Assembly: GCF_014646575.1 (NCBI RefSeq)
Contig: NZ_BMNN01000008.1
Span: forward strand, 34,623 to 98,622
Length of the DNA: 64,000 bases
Direction of reading: 5' to 3'
Origin: Halopseudomonas pertucinogena
GTDB lineage: Bacteria; Pseudomonadota; Gammaproteobacteria; Pseudomonadales; Pseudomonadaceae
Shown here: positions 25,939 to 34,368 of the stretch, piece after piece
Layout of the letters: each line of letters begins with the position of its first letter
Position numbering within the stretch: position 1 is the first letter of the stretch
The notes under the pieces: generated by a model
What the model was told of the DNA's origin: nothing
Database searches by the model: none
What the model saw: the letters and a program-made list of their open reading frames with translations, nothing else
Program-made: the position numbers and the translations under genes

Positions 25939-25967
25939 GGCAACGCGGGAATGACTCCCGCGTTGCC
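25939..25967 (-). promoter_or_regulatory. stable hairpin between dnaK and dnaJ
   Basis: A perfect 12-bp inverted repeat (GGCAACGCGGGA/TCCCGCGTTGCC) around a 5-base loop lies in the dnaK-dnaJ gap. On the minus strand it is followed by GTTTG rather than a T-run, so it is a poor terminator; it may protect the dnaK 3' end or reduce dnaJ expression relative to dnaK. Confidence 0.6.
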
Positions 25968-26018
25968 CTGCCGTACCGTGTCCGGGCCCGGATCATGCCA
26001 GGCCCAGTCACCCAAGGA

Positions 26019-27938
26019 CTACTTGTTGTTGTCCTTGACCTCTTCGAACTCGGCGTCGACCACGTCATCGGCATCGGCCTTGCTCTCTCCGGCATTGGCC
26101 TGAGCGTCACCCTGGGCGGCCTGCTCCTCGTACATCTTCTGCACAACCGGAGCGGAGGCTTCGGACAGGGCATTGATCTTCGCTTCGATCTCCGCCTTGT
26201 CGTCACCCTTGACCGCTTCTTCCAGTTCGCTCAGCGCCTTCTCGATCGCCGCCTTCTGCTCCTCGGTGGCCTTGTCACCGGCCTCGGTCAGCGTCTTGCG
26301 GGTCGCGTGAACCAGCTGGTCGCCCTGGTTGCGGATGTTCACCAGCTCCTCGAACTTGCGGTCTTCCTCGGCGTTGGCCTCGGCATCGCGCACCATCTGC
26401 TCGATTTCCTCGTCACTCAGACCGGAGTTGGCCTTGATCACGATCGACTGCTGCTTGCCGGTGGCCTTATCTTTCGCGGACACGTTGAGGATGCCGTTGG
26501 CGTCGATGTCAAAGCTGACCTCGATCTGCGGTACGCCACGCTGCGCCGGCGGAATGTCAGCCAGGTCAAAACGACCCAGCGACTTGTTCTGCGACGCCTG
26601 CTTGCGCTCACCCTGCAGCACGTGAATGGTCACGGCGGTCTGGTTGTCCTCGGCGGTGGAGAACACCTGCGACTTCTTGGTCGGGATGGTGGTGTTCTTC
26701 TCGATCAGCGCAGTCATCACGCCGCCCATGGTCTCGATACCCAGCGACAGCGGGGTCACGTCCAGCAGCAGTACGTCCTTCACGTCACCGGCCAGTACCG
26801 CACCCTGGATGGCTGCGCCGACTGCCACGGCCTCATCCGGGTTGACGTCCTTGCGCGACTCCTTGCTGAAGAACTCGGCAACGGTCTGCTGTACCAGCGG
26901 CATGCGGGTCTGACCACCAACCAGAATCACTTCGTTGATCTCGGAAACGTCCAGACCGGCGTCCTGCATGGCGATGCGGCAGGGCTCGATACTGCGCTTG
27001 ACCAGGTCCTCGACCAGCGATTCCAGCTTGGCGCGGGTCACCTTGACCTGCAGGTGCTTGGGACCAGTAGCGTCAGCAGTGATGTACGGCAGGTTGACCT
27101 CGGTCTGCTGGCTGGAGGACAGCTCGATCTTCGCTTTCTCCGCCGCTTCCTTCAGGCGCTGCAGAGCAAGCGGGTCGTTGTGCAGGTCAACCCCGTTTTC
27201 CTTCTTGAACTCGTCGGCCAGATAGTCGATCAGGCGCATGTCGAAGTCTTCACCGCCGAGGAAGGTATCCCCGTTGGTGGCCAGCACTTCGAACTGGTGC
27301 TCGCCATCCACTTCGGCAATCTCGATCACCGACACGTCGAAGGTACCGCCACCCAGGTCATACACGACTACGGTGGAGTCGCCCCGGGCCTTGTCCATGC
27401 CATAGGCCAGCGCCGCTGCGGTCGGCTCGTTGATGATCCGCTTGACGTCCAGACCGGCGATACGGCCGGCGTCCTTGGTCGCCTGGCGCTGACTGTCGTT
27501 GAAGTAGGCCGGAACGGTGATGACCGCCTCGGTCACGGACTCGCCCAGATAATCCTCGGCGGTCTTCTTCATCTTCTTCAGGACTTCCGCGGAAATCTGC
27601 GGCGGCGCCATCTTCTCGCCCTTGGCCTCGACCCAGGCGTCGCCGTTATCGGCCTTGACGATCTTGTAGGGCACCAGCTTGATGTCCTTCTGTACCACGT
27701 CCTCGTCAAAGCGGCGACCGATCAGACGCTTGACCGCATACAGGGTGTTCTGCGGGTTGGTGACCGACTGGCGCTTGGCCGACTGGCCTACCAGGGTCTC
27801 GCCATCATTGGTGTAGGCGACGATGGACGGAGTGGTACGACCGCCCTCTGCGTTTTCGATGACTCTGGCGGTACCATTCTCCATTACTGCGACGCAGGAG
27901 TTGGTGGTCCCCAGGTCGATACCGATAATCTTACCCAT
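26019..27938 (-). CDS. dnaK: molecular chaperone DnaK (Hsp70)
   Basis: DnaK binds exposed hydrophobic segments of proteins under ATP control with DnaJ and GrpE. The 639-residue protein has the ATPase domain starting with [15 protein letters not shown], the phosphate-2 motif [17 protein letters not shown], the interdomain linker [16 protein letters not shown] and the beta-sandwich/lid, ending in an acidic low-complexity tail ([13 protein letters not shown]). All regions are intact. It lies between grpE (89 bases upstream) and dnaJ, under the sigma-32 promoter in front of grpE. Confidence 0.99.
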   Translation of the reverse strand: MGKIIGIDLGTTNSCVAVMENGTARVIENAEGGRTTPSIVAYTNDGETLVGQSAKRQSVTNPQNTLYAVKRLIGRRFDEDVVQKDIKLVPYKIVKADNGDAWVEAKGEKMAPPQISAEVLKKMKKTAEDYLGESVTEAVITVPAYFNDSQRQATKDAGRIAGLDVKRIINEPTAAALAYGMDKARGDSTVVVYDLGGGTFDVSVIEIAEVDGEHQFEVLATNGDTFLGGEDFDMRLIDYLADEFKKENGVDLHNDPLALQRLKEAAEKAKIELSSSQQTEVNLPYITADATGPKHLQVKVTRAKLESLVEDLVKRSIEPCRIAMQDAGLDVSEINEVILVGGQTRMPLVQQTVAEFFSKESRKDVNPDEAVAVGAAIQGAVLAGDVKDVLLLDVTPLSLGIETMGGVMTALIEKNTTIPTKKSQVFSTAEDNQTAVTIHVLQGERKQASQNKSLGRFDLADIPPAQRGVPQIEVSFDIDANGILNVSAKDKATGKQQSIVIKANSGLSDEEIEQMVRDAEANAEEDRKFEELVNIRNQGDQLVHATRKTLTEAGDKATEEQKAAIEKALSELEEAVKGDDKAEIEAKINALSEASAPVVQKMYEEQAAQGDAQANAGESKADADDVVDAEFEEVKDNNK

Positions 27939-28027
27939 GTGCTATCTCTCCGAATGTGCCCGCCGCTGGTTGACCGCGGCGCTGTTCAATCTCTGATGTC
28001 CCTTGAATGGGGCCGAAAAATGCGATT

Positions 28028-28606
28028 TCAAGCCTGCTCGTCAATCGTTCCGCCGGTCGCACCGGCAGCCGCCTTGCTCACCACCACCATGGCCGGGCGC
28101 AACAGCCGCTCGTTCAGGGTATAGCCCTTCTGGAATACCTTGATCACGGTGTTGGGCTCGACGTTGTCGCGCTCTTCCATCGTCATCGCCTGATGCAGTT
28201 CCGGGTTGAACGGCTCGCCATGGGGATCCACCGCAACGATCTGATGGCGCGCGAGGGTGTCGGTGAACAGCTTCAGGGTCAGTTCCATACCGTCACGCAT
28301 CGGCTTGATGGCAGGATCCTCGTCACTGGACAGCTCGAGACCGCGCTCCAGGCTGTCGACCACTGCCAGCAGATCGTTGGCAAAGCGCTCCAGCGCAAAC
28401 TTGTGCGCCTTGGCTACTTCCTGCTCGGAACGGCGACGGGCATTCTGCGCGTCCGCCACGGCCCGCAGGGCCTGGTCCTGGGCCGCCGCCAGCTGCTCCT
28501 CGAGCTCGGTGATACGTGCCACCAGATCCTCTTCGGCTGCCACGGTTTCCTGCTGCTCCGCTTCGAGGTTCTCGTCCTGCGGCTCCTGTCTCTGTTCGTC
28601 CACCAT
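28028..28606 (-). CDS. grpE: nucleotide exchange factor GrpE
   Basis: GrpE releases ADP from DnaK. The 192-residue protein has an acidic N-terminus, a long coiled-coil helix (about residues 25-90) by which it dimerises, and the C-terminal beta domain with the signature [13 protein letters not shown] and [27 protein letters not shown] site lies just before the ATG. It is the first gene of grpE-dnaK-dnaJ and follows a near-consensus sigma-32 promoter. Confidence 0.98.
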   Translation of the reverse strand: MVDEQRQEPQDENLEAEQQETVAAEEDLVARITELEEQLAAAQDQALRAVADAQNARRRSEQEVAKAHKFALERFANDLLAVVDSLERGLELSSDEDPAIKPMRDGMELTLKLFTDTLARHQIVAVDPHGEPFNPELHQAMTMEERDNVEPNTVIKVFQKGYTLNERLLRPAMVVVSKAAAGATGGTIDEQA

Positions 28607-28661
28607 GTATCCTCCTGTCTGAAGTTGGCCGTCCGGATATCGAGCCGGACCGATGACCCCT

Positions 28662-28689
28662 ATATGGGGCTGGCCGGATGATGTTCAAG
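28662..28689 (-). promoter_or_regulatory. sigma-32 heat-shock promoter of grpE-dnaK-dnaJ
   Basis: On the minus strand CTTGAAC (28683-28689) is followed after exactly 13 bases by CCCCATAT (28662-28669), nearly the textbook RpoH consensus. It is 56 bases upstream of the grpE start and faces away from recN. Confidence 0.9.
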
Positions 28690-28693
28690 GGGG

Positions 28694-28732
28694 TTGAACA
28701 ACAAACCCGGAGTACTGTATAAACAACCAGAA
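28694..28732 (+). promoter_or_regulatory. recN promoter with LexA (SOS) box
   Basis: TTGAAC (28694-28699) and TATAAA (28718-28723) are spaced by 18 bases and form a sigma-70 promoter. The 20-mer at 28713-28732 contains CTGT (28715-28718), eight bases, then CCAG (28727-28730): a LexA box with one change from CTGT-N8-ACAG. It covers the -10 element, so LexA binding would block recN transcription, as expected for an SOS gene. Confidence 0.85.
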
Positions 28733-28757
28733 CAACAAGCCCTGCGGAGATGACTCC

Positions 28758-30440
28758 ATGCTGCTGCACCTGGCGGTGAACAATTACGCAATTGTCGATC
28801 ACCTGGAGCTCGAGCTCGATCCCGGCATGACGGTGGTCACCGGTGAAACCGGCGCCGGCAAATCGATCATGCTCGACGCCCTGGCGCTTACCCTCGGTGA
28901 CCGTGCCGACAGCGGAGCAGTACGACCGGGTACCGACAAGGCCGACATTCTCGCCACCTTCGATGTCAGCAACATTGCCGAGGCCCGCCAGTGGCTCGAG
29001 GAACGCGATCTGGCAGGCGAAGACCAGCAGGTGATCCTGCGCCGCGTGGTCACCGCCGAGGGGCGCTCCCGTGGCTATATCAATGGCAGCCCCTGCCCGC
29101 AGCAGGACCTCAGAACCCTGGGCGGGATGCTCATCGACATCCACAGCCAGCATGAGCACCAGTCCCTTCTCAAGACCGACACCCATCGTCGCCTGCTCGA
29201 CGAATACGCCGGTGCCGGCGAACTGGCCCGCCAGGTGCAGCTCGCGGCGCAACGCTGCCGCCGCACCGAACAGGCCCTGCAGCAGGCCAGCGAGACCAGT
29301 GACGAGCAGAACGCCCGACTGCAGCTGCTCAGCTATCAACTGGAGGAGCTGGAGAATCTGGGCCTGGAGGAAGGCGAACTGGAGCAGCTGGAAGCCGAAC
29401 AGCGCCAGCTCGCCAATGCCGAGCAGATCATGCATTCCTGCCAGCAGGTCATCAATATCTGCAGCGAGAGCGACAGTGGCAGCGTATTGCAGGCGCTCAC
29501 TTCCAGCCTCAGCCGCCTTGCCAGCCTGCGCCAGCATGGCCGCAGTCTGGACGAAGCCCACGACCTGCTGGCCGGCGCGCAGATACAGGTGGAAGAAGCG
29601 ATAGGCGAGCTGACCCGTTACCTGGACCACTTCGAAGCCGACCCGCAGCGTCAGCAACTGGTGGACGAACGCCTCGGCGTCATTCATGACCTGGCCCGAA
29701 AGCACCGGATAAATGCCGACGAGCTGCCTGCCCTCCAGCAGCGCCTCATCGAGGAGCTCGAGGGCATCCAGCAGAGCGATGCCGACAAGGAACGGCTGAC
29801 CGACGAGCTGGCCGCCTACCGCGCCCACTATGAGCAGCTGGCTGCCCAGCTATCCGGCGCCCGCAACAAGGCCGCCACCCGTCTGGCCGCCGCCGTCACC
29901 GCCGAGATCCAGCAGCTGGGCATGCCGGGAGGCCGGATTCAGGTCGAGCTGCGCCCGCTTCAGGCGGCGGATTACCCCACGCAGGGGCTCGAAAGTGTGG
30001 AGTTTCTGGTCAGCGCCAATCCCGGCCAGCCCGTCAAACCGCTGGCCAAGGTCGCGTCGGGCGGTGAGCTGTCCCGCATCAGCCTGGGTATCCAGGTGAT
30101 CACGGCACAGACATCGAGGGTACCCACCCTGGTGTTCGACGAGGTGGATGTGGGCATCGGGGGCCCCACCGCCGAGATAGTCGGCAAGCTGCTGCGCCAG
30201 CTCGGGGAGCGTGGCCAGGTGCTCACCGTTACCCACCTGCCGCAGGTAGCCGCACAGGGGCACCAGCATCTGTTCGTGCGAAAGGAGCAGCAACGCGACT
30301 CCACCCGAACCCGTATCGATCGGCTGGATGAGGAGGGGCGAGTACAGGAGGTCGCGCGGATGCTGGGCGGGGTGGATATTACCGAAGAGTCGCTTGCGCA
30401 TGCCCGCAAGCAGCTTGCTGGCAGCCGCCAGACAGGATGA
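28758..30440 (+). CDS. recN: DNA repair protein RecN
   Basis: RecN is an SMC-like ATPase that acts at double-strand breaks with RecA. The 560-residue protein has an N-terminal ATP-binding lobe with Walker A GETGAGKS at 29-36, a long central coiled coil (about residues 160-370, rich in Gln, Glu and Leu), and a C-terminal lobe with the ABC signature VASGGELSRISL and Walker B TLVFDEVDVGIGG. GGAGA stands 8 bases before the ATG. The gene is monocistronic, under a LexA box, and converges on fur. Confidence 0.98.
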   Translation: MLLHLAVNNYAIVDHLELELDPGMTVVTGETGAGKSIMLDALALTLGDRADSGAVRPGTDKADILATFDVSNIAEARQWLEERDLAGEDQQVILRRVVTAEGRSRGYINGSPCPQQDLRTLGGMLIDIHSQHEHQSLLKTDTHRRLLDEYAGAGELARQVQLAAQRCRRTEQALQQASETSDEQNARLQLLSYQLEELENLGLEEGELEQLEAEQRQLANAEQIMHSCQQVINICSESDSGSVLQALTSSLSRLASLRQHGRSLDEAHDLLAGAQIQVEEAIGELTRYLDHFEADPQRQQLVDERLGVIHDLARKHRINADELPALQQRLIEELEGIQQSDADKERLTDELAAYRAHYEQLAAQLSGARNKAATRLAAAVTAEIQQLGMPGGRIQVELRPLQAADYPTQGLESVEFLVSANPGQPVKPLAKVASGGELSRISLGIQVITAQTSRVPTLVFDEVDVGIGGPTAEIVGKLLRQLGERGQVLTVTHLPQVAAQGHQHLFVRKEQQRDSTRTRIDRLDEEGRVQEVARMLGGVDITEESLAHARKQLAGSRQTG

Positions 30441-30441
30441 A

Positions 30442-30461
30442 GGCGAGGCAGACGCCTCGCC
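30442..30461 (+). terminator. hairpin after recN
   Basis: A perfect 8-bp stem (GGCGAGGC/GCCTCGCC) with a 4-base loop lies one base after the recN stop, in the short convergent gap with fur. There is no T-run, so termination may be weak or factor-assisted. Confidence 0.5.
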
Positions 30462-30476
30462 CCCCGGAAGCCTTGA

Positions 30477-30884
30477 TCAGGCGTCTTTCTTCTTCACATA
30501 GAGCACGAGGTTGTGATCAACCAGCTCATAGCCGTGTTCGTCGACTATCTGCTGCTGACGCCGCTCGATCTCCTGGTCGAAGAATTCGATAACCTCACCG
30601 GTATCCACGCACACCATGTGATCGTGATGCTCGCCATCGGCCAGCTCGAATACGGCGTGACCGCCATCGAAGTTGTGGCGCACCACCAGACCGGCGGATT
30701 CAAACTGGGTAAGCACCCGATAGACGGTCGCCAGCCCCACGTCTTCCCCCGCCTCCATCAGCGCCTTGTAGACATCCTCCGCACTCATGTGCCGGTCATC
30801 ATCATTGGCCAGCATCTGCAGAATCTTGACTCGCGGCAGCGTGACCTTGAGGCCGGCCTTGCGCAGTTCCTGATTTTCAACCAT
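30477..30884 (-). CDS. fur: ferric uptake regulator Fur
   Basis: Fur represses iron-uptake genes when loaded with Fe(II). The 135-residue protein has the winged-helix domain (GLKVTLPRVKIL, YRVLTQFESAGLVVRH) and the metal/dimer domain with H86, H87 and H89 in GEHHDHMVC and a single Cys at 92. The structural CxxC pairs of E. coli Fur are absent, which is normal for Pseudomonas Fur. It is divergent from bamE, with overlapping promoter regions in the 96-base gap, an arrangement known in P. aeruginosa. Confidence 0.99.
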   Translation of the reverse strand: MVENQELRKAGLKVTLPRVKILQMLANDDDRHMSAEDVYKALMEAGEDVGLATVYRVLTQFESAGLVVRHNFDGGHAVFELADGEHHDHMVCVDTGEVIEFFDQEIERRQQQIVDEHGYELVDHNLVLYVKKKDA

Positions 30885-30907
30885 GGTTCAGTTTCTCTCC
30901 ACAATGC

Positions 30908-30936
30908 TTCGCAGCGCTGGATCAGTCGGGTATGAT
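30908..30936 (+). promoter_or_regulatory. putative bamE promoter in the fur-bamE gap
   Basis: TTCGCA (30908-30913) and TATGAT (30931-30936) are spaced by 17 bases on the plus strand, 45 bases before bamE. The element is close to sigma-70 consensus at -10 but weaker at -35. The promoter for fur must lie within the same 96 bases, so the two are likely to overlap. Confidence 0.55.
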
Positions 30937-30980
30937 TCAGGGCCATTCAGCAAACTTTCGATAGTGGATGTTACCACGCG

Positions 30981-31424
30981 ATGCCAAATAGTCTGAACCG
31001 TGCCCTTTGTATCCTGGTATTTTGTGCCGCCGGCGCCAGCCTTTCCGGCTGCGGCTTTCCCGGTGTGTACAAGATCGATGTACAGCAGGGCAACGTCGTC
31101 ACCCAGGAAATGGTAGACCAACTGCGACCCGGCATGACCACCCGTCAGGTGCGCTTCATCATGGGCACGCCGCTCATCCAGGATACCTTCGAACCTGATC
31201 GCTGGGATTACCTGTACAGCATGCAGGCCGGGCACAATCCGCGGGAGCAGGAACGCATCAGCCTGATGTTCGAGAACGATCGGTTGGCAGGCCTGGCCGG
31301 CGACTTCATCCCCGGCACCAGCCGCGATGAAGCGATCATGGGCAGCGGCAGCACCGATGAAACCGAACCCGCTGCCACCAGTTACCCGGTCGATCTGGGT
31401 GCGCCGCTGGGTACCGGCGAATAA
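30981..31424 (+). CDS. bamE: outer-membrane assembly lipoprotein BamE (OmlA)
   Basis: BamE is a lipoprotein of the BAM complex, which inserts beta-barrel proteins in the outer membrane. The 147-residue protein has a signal peptide with lipobox LSGC (Cys24) and the SmpA/OmlA domain: [30 protein letters not shown] and the characteristic RWDYLYSMQ. The C-terminal ~35 residues are low complexity. It is divergent from fur and converges on rnfH, with a GC-rich hairpin (31432-31450) after its stop. Confidence 0.96.
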   Translation: MPNSLNRALCILVFCAAGASLSGCGFPGVYKIDVQQGNVVTQEMVDQLRPGMTTRQVRFIMGTPLIQDTFEPDRWDYLYSMQAGHNPREQERISLMFENDRLAGLAGDFIPGTSRDEAIMGSGSTDETEPAATSYPVDLGAPLGTGE

Positions 31425-31431
31425 CCGACCT

Positions 31432-31450
31432 GGCGGAGCACCGCTCCGCC
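31432..31450. terminator. GC hairpin between bamE and rnfH
   Basis: A 7-bp inverted repeat (GGCGGAG/CTCCGCC) with a 5-base loop lies in the 39-base convergent gap. No T-tract follows on either strand, so it is only a possible terminator. Confidence 0.4.
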
Positions 31451-31463
31451 GTTCACTGCACCA

Positions 31464-31775
31464 TCACCCTGCCCGGGGCGCCCCCTTCGCCCTGGCGGCC
31501 CGCTGCCGGCGAACCTCCCTGGGATCGGCGACCAGCGGACGGTAGATTTCAACTCTGTCCCCGTCCCTCAGTGCGTGCTCGGCCGGCGCTGATACCACCT
31601 TGCCGAATATGCCCATGGCACTGGCCTCGATATCCAGGCCGGGAAAGTGATCGGTGATACGCGACAATCGTGCTGCTTCCAGCATGCTGGTGCCTTCCGG
31701 CACGGTCAGGCGAATGATGCGCTGCCGCTCCGGCAACGCATAGGCCACCTCGACTGTGATGCCGGCTTCAGCCAT
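31464..31775 (-). CDS. rnfH: RnfH family ubiquitin-like protein
   Basis: A 103-residue protein of the RnfH family (beta-grasp, ubiquitin/ThiS-like). It shows the conserved ITVEVAYALPERQRI start, TSMLEAARLSRI, MGIFGKVVS and the GDRVEIYRPLVADPREVRRQRA stretch. The biochemical role is not established; it is usually linked to ratA. An upstream in-frame start would lie within ratA; the ATG at 31775 gives the family N-terminus and an 8-base overlap with the end of ratA, which indicates translational coupling. Confidence 0.94.
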   Translation of the reverse strand: MAEAGITVEVAYALPERQRIIRLTVPEGTSMLEAARLSRITDHFPGLDIEASAMGIFGKVVSAPAEHALRDGDRVEIYRPLVADPREVRRQRAARAKGAPRAG

Positions 31776-32199
31776 ACAGCTCGTGGGCACGTTTGGAAAA
31801 CGCTTCCACCATGGTGTTGGCCGCATGGTTGAACAGCGGCCCGAGGGTCGCGCGCACCAGGGTGCCGGAATAGTTGAACTGCAGATCCAGGGTGATCTTG
31901 CAGGCCTGCTCGTTCAGCGGCTGGAATTCCCAGACGCCATGCAGCTCGCTGAAGGGGCCATCCTCCAGATGCATGTCGATGCGACGGCCCGGCTCCAGCT
32001 CATTGGATGTAGTGAAACTCTGATGCAGGCCCGCCTTGCCCACCGTCAGACGGGCACGCATGCTGTCTTCGGTCTCGCTGAGGATTTCCGCCTTGGTACA
32101 CCAGGGCAGGAACTCGGGGTAATGCTCAACCCGGTTGACCAGGTCAAACAGTCGCTCGGCCGGGAACGGCAGCAGAGCGGAACGCTTGATATGCGTCAT
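31768..32199 (-). CDS. ratA: RatA family START-like protein (coenzyme Q-binding type)
   Basis: A 143-residue single-domain START/SRPBCC protein related to E. coli RatA and yeast Coq10. Typical segments are RSALLPFPAERLFDLVNRVEHYPEFLPWC, LTVGKAGLHQSFTTSN and FNYSGTLVRATLGPLF (shortened quotes of conserved blocks). In bacteria it was described as a ribosome-association toxin, while the fold and Coq10 homology suggest a quinone-related role; the sequence cannot decide. It overlaps rnfH by 8 bases and is divergent from smpB. Confidence 0.93.
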   Translation of the reverse strand: MTHIKRSALLPFPAERLFDLVNRVEHYPEFLPWCTKAEILSETEDSMRARLTVGKAGLHQSFTTSNELEPGRRIDMHLEDGPFSELHGVWEFQPLNEQACKITLDLQFNYSGTLVRATLGPLFNHAANTMVEAFSKRAHELYG

Positions 32200-32342
32200 A
32201 GGATCATCACTTGTACAGTCATGGATTTTCTCGATCTTGAAGCAACATAGCCTACCAGTGAATAGACCGCAGGGGACAGAAGCAGGTCCCGCAAATTTCC
32301 GTGTATCACTTCAATGAGATAGCCGAAGATACACGCACTCCC

Positions 32343-32348
32343 TATAAT
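32343..32348 (+). promoter_or_regulatory. perfect -10 element directly in front of smpB
   Basis: TATAAT stands only 8 bases before the smpB ATG at 32357, with no ribosome-binding sequence between. If used, the transcript would start about at the ATG, giving a leaderless mRNA. The matching -35 is poor (no TTGACA-like hexamer 16-18 bases upstream), so use of this element is uncertain. Confidence 0.5.
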
Positions 32349-32356
32349 ACGGCCCC

Positions 32357-32839
32357 ATGAGCAAACAGAAGAAATCCCAGCCCACCGGCGGCACCATTGC
32401 GCTGAACAAACGGGCCAAACACGAATACTTCATCGAACAGCGCTTCGAGGCCGGACTCGCCCTCACCGGCTGGGAAGTGAAAAGCCTGCGTGCCGGAAAG
32501 GCGCAGCTGGTGGACAGTTACGTGCTGCTGAAGGACGGCGAAGCCTTCCTGTTCGGCGCCCATATCACCCCGCTGCTGGCCGCCAGCACCCACGTCATCG
32601 CGGATCCCACGCGGACCCGCAAACTGCTGCTGCACCGTCGGGAGCTGGAAAAGATCATCGCCGGTGTAGAGCAGAAGGGGTACAGCTGCGTCCCGCTGGC
32701 CCTGTACTGGAAGAAGCATCTGGTCAAGTGCGAGATAGCACTGGTCAAGGGCAAGAAGGACTACGACAAGCGCGAGACCGAGAAGAACCGCGACTGGGAT
32801 CGCGAGAAGCAGCGTCTGGTCCGCGAAGCCAACCGCTGA
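32357..32839 (+). CDS. smpB: SsrA-binding protein SmpB
   Basis: SmpB binds tmRNA and brings it to stalled ribosomes for trans-translation. The 160-residue protein has the OB-fold core with the family blocks [42 protein letters not shown] and the basic C-terminal tail ([19 protein letters not shown]) that sits in the mRNA channel. The N-terminus MSKQKK fits the family, yet no Shine-Dalgarno precedes it. The gene for its RNA partner, ssrA, begins 66 bases downstream. Confidence 0.98.
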   Translation: MSKQKKSQPTGGTIALNKRAKHEYFIEQRFEAGLALTGWEVKSLRAGKAQLVDSYVLLKDGEAFLFGAHITPLLAASTHVIADPTRTRKLLLHRRELEKIIAGVEQKGYSCVPLALYWKKHLVKCEIALVKGKKDYDKRETEKNRDWDREKQRLVREANR

Positions 32840-32845
32840 GCGGCC

Positions 32846-32874
32846 TGTACAGCGGGGAACCTTTCCCCTAGAAT
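32846..32874 (+). promoter_or_regulatory. putative ssrA promoter
   Basis: TGTACA (32846-32851) and TAGAAT (32869-32874) are separated by 17 bases, in the gap between smpB and tmRNA. Transcription would start about 25 bases before the mature 5' end, leaving a short leader for RNase P to remove. Confidence 0.6.
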
Positions 32875-32905
32875 AGGCTCTGATTCAACGAGTACCAATG
32901 GTTTT

Positions 32906-33261
32906 GGGGCCGATCAGGATTCGACGACGGTTACAAAGCTTGAGGGGCATGCCGAGTTGGTAACAGAACTCGTAAATCCACTGTTGCAAACTAATAGTTG
33001 CCAACGACGACAACTACGCCCTAGCCGCTTAAGTCGGCTAGCAGCCTCTAGGGGATGCCTGTAAACCCGAAGATCTGGCTGTCATATAGAACAGGATCGC
33101 CGCCAAGTTCGCTGTAGACGTAACGGCTAAAACTCATACAGCTCGCTCCAAACACCCTGTCACTCGGGCGGTGAGGAGTTAACGAAATAGAGATGACTAC
33201 GCATGTAGAACCGATAGTGGCGGACTGACGGACGCGGGTTCAAATCCCGCCGGCTCCACCA
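32906..33261 (+). ncRNA. ssrA: transfer-messenger RNA (tmRNA)
   Basis: tmRNA rescues stalled ribosomes and tags the incomplete protein for degradation. The 356-nt gene starts GGGGCCG, which pairs with CGGCTCC in front of the encoded CCA; the T arm GGGTTCAAATCCC is intact. The tag reading frame runs from the resume codon GCC at 33000 to TAA at 33030-33032 and reads ANDDNYALAA, identical to my recollection of the P. aeruginosa tag. One-piece, not permuted. It lies directly after smpB and before a strong terminator. Confidence 0.98.
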
Positions 33262-33268
33262 ATACCAG

Positions 33269-33300
33269 GCCCCGACTGGCAACAGTCGGGGCTTTTTCTT
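33269..33300 (+). terminator. intrinsic terminator of ssrA
   Basis: A perfect 9-bp stem (GCCCCGACT/AGTCGGGGC) with a 6-base loop is followed by TTTTTCTT, eight bases after the tmRNA CCA end. Confidence 0.93.
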
Positions 33301-33325
33301 GCGCGCACGCACGCCCTCTGACTCT

Positions 33326-34216
33326 TCAAAGCTGCGCCGAAAAAGTATCGCACTGCGCCATATCTCCGCTCTCGAAGCCACGTCTGAACCATTCAACCCG
33401 CTGGGCCGACGTGCCGTGGGTGAAGCTGTCCGGCACGACTTCGCCGCCGCTGCGTTTCTGCAGCCGATCATCACCGATGGCGGCAGCGGCCTGCAGCGCT
33501 TCTTCCAGATCGCCCGGCTCGAGCATGTCCCGGTAATTTCCCGCCGCATGCCCCCACACCCCGGCGAAGCAGTCAGCCTGCAGCTCCTGGCGTACCGACA
33601 GTGCATTGACCACCGCTGCGGATTTACCACGCCCGGCGTTGCGCACCTGATGACTGATGCCGAGGATGGTCTGGATATGGTGCCCCACCTCGTGAGCGAC
33701 CACGTAGGCCTGGGCAAAGTCGCCGGGCGCGCCGAGCTGACGGTCAAGATCACGGAAGAAACTCAGATCAAGGTAGACCCTGCGATCCGCAGGGCAATAG
33801 AACGGACCGACCGCGGAACTGGCCGTGCCGCAGGCCGAGGCGACCCGCTGGCTGAACAATACCAGCACCGGCTCTTCGTAGCTCATGCCCTGCTCGGCAA
33901 AGATCGCCTGCCAGGTATGTTCCGTGTCCGCCAGCACCACCGAGACGAACTCGGCGAGCTGCTGCTCTTCGGCGGAGAAGCTGGCGGTCTGCTGACCCGG
34001 GGCGGATGTGAGCTGCAGGAGATCGATGCCCAGCAGGCGCGCTCCGACAAAGGCCATCACCCCCACCGCCAGCACCACTCGCCCGACCCTGCTGCGCAGC
34101 AACCAGGGCAGCAGACGCAACAGCAACAGCAGCCCGGCACCCCCGCCACTGCCCTGCAGCGGCTGCCCGCGGCGATCCTCTATGTTGCGGCTCTGCCGCC
34201 TGCCTCGCCAATCCAT
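33326..34216 (-). CDS. YpfJ-type neutral zinc metallopeptidase
   Basis: A 296-residue membrane-anchored protein of the predicted neutral zinc metallopeptidase family (YpfJ, PF04228). It starts MDWRGRRQSRNIEDRRGQ, as usual for the family, followed by one membrane helix (about residues 36-63) and a periplasmic domain with the zinc motif HEVGHH (His175, Glu176, His179) and the further conserved block RQELQADCFAGVWG. GAGGG lies about six bases before the ATG at 34216; the longer reading adds unconserved residues. Substrate is unknown in the family. It converges on ssrA and is divergent from the next gene. Confidence 0.9.
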   Translation of the reverse strand: MDWRGRRQSRNIEDRRGQPLQGSGGGAGLLLLLRLLPWLLRSRVGRVVLAVGVMAFVGARLLGIDLLQLTSAPGQQTASFSAEEQQLAEFVSVVLADTEHTWQAIFAEQGMSYEEPVLVLFSQRVASACGTASSAVGPFYCPADRRVYLDLSFFRDLDRQLGAPGDFAQAYVVAHEVGHHIQTILGISHQVRNAGRGKSAAVVNALSVRQELQADCFAGVWGHAAGNYRDMLEPGDLEEALQAAAAIGDDRLQKRSGGEVVPDSFTHGTSAQRVEWFRRGFESGDMAQCDTFSAQL

Positions 34217-34368
34217 ATCCGCCCTCTGCTCAACCACGTTTCCACCAGTGTAGTGCGCCGCCGCAGTAATGCCTCGGGTCAGCCAAGCCCCTGCGCTTGC
34301 GAAACGCCCCACCCCGCCTACTATTACTGAGTTGATCCTTACCCTGAAACCCGACAACAGGAGCTGTC

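Noticed and set aside
33262..33330. Genomic island junction at the 3' end of ssrA
   Set aside because: tmRNA genes are frequent integration sites, but here a normal terminator follows at once, with no integrase, no repeated ssrA end and no change in base usage.
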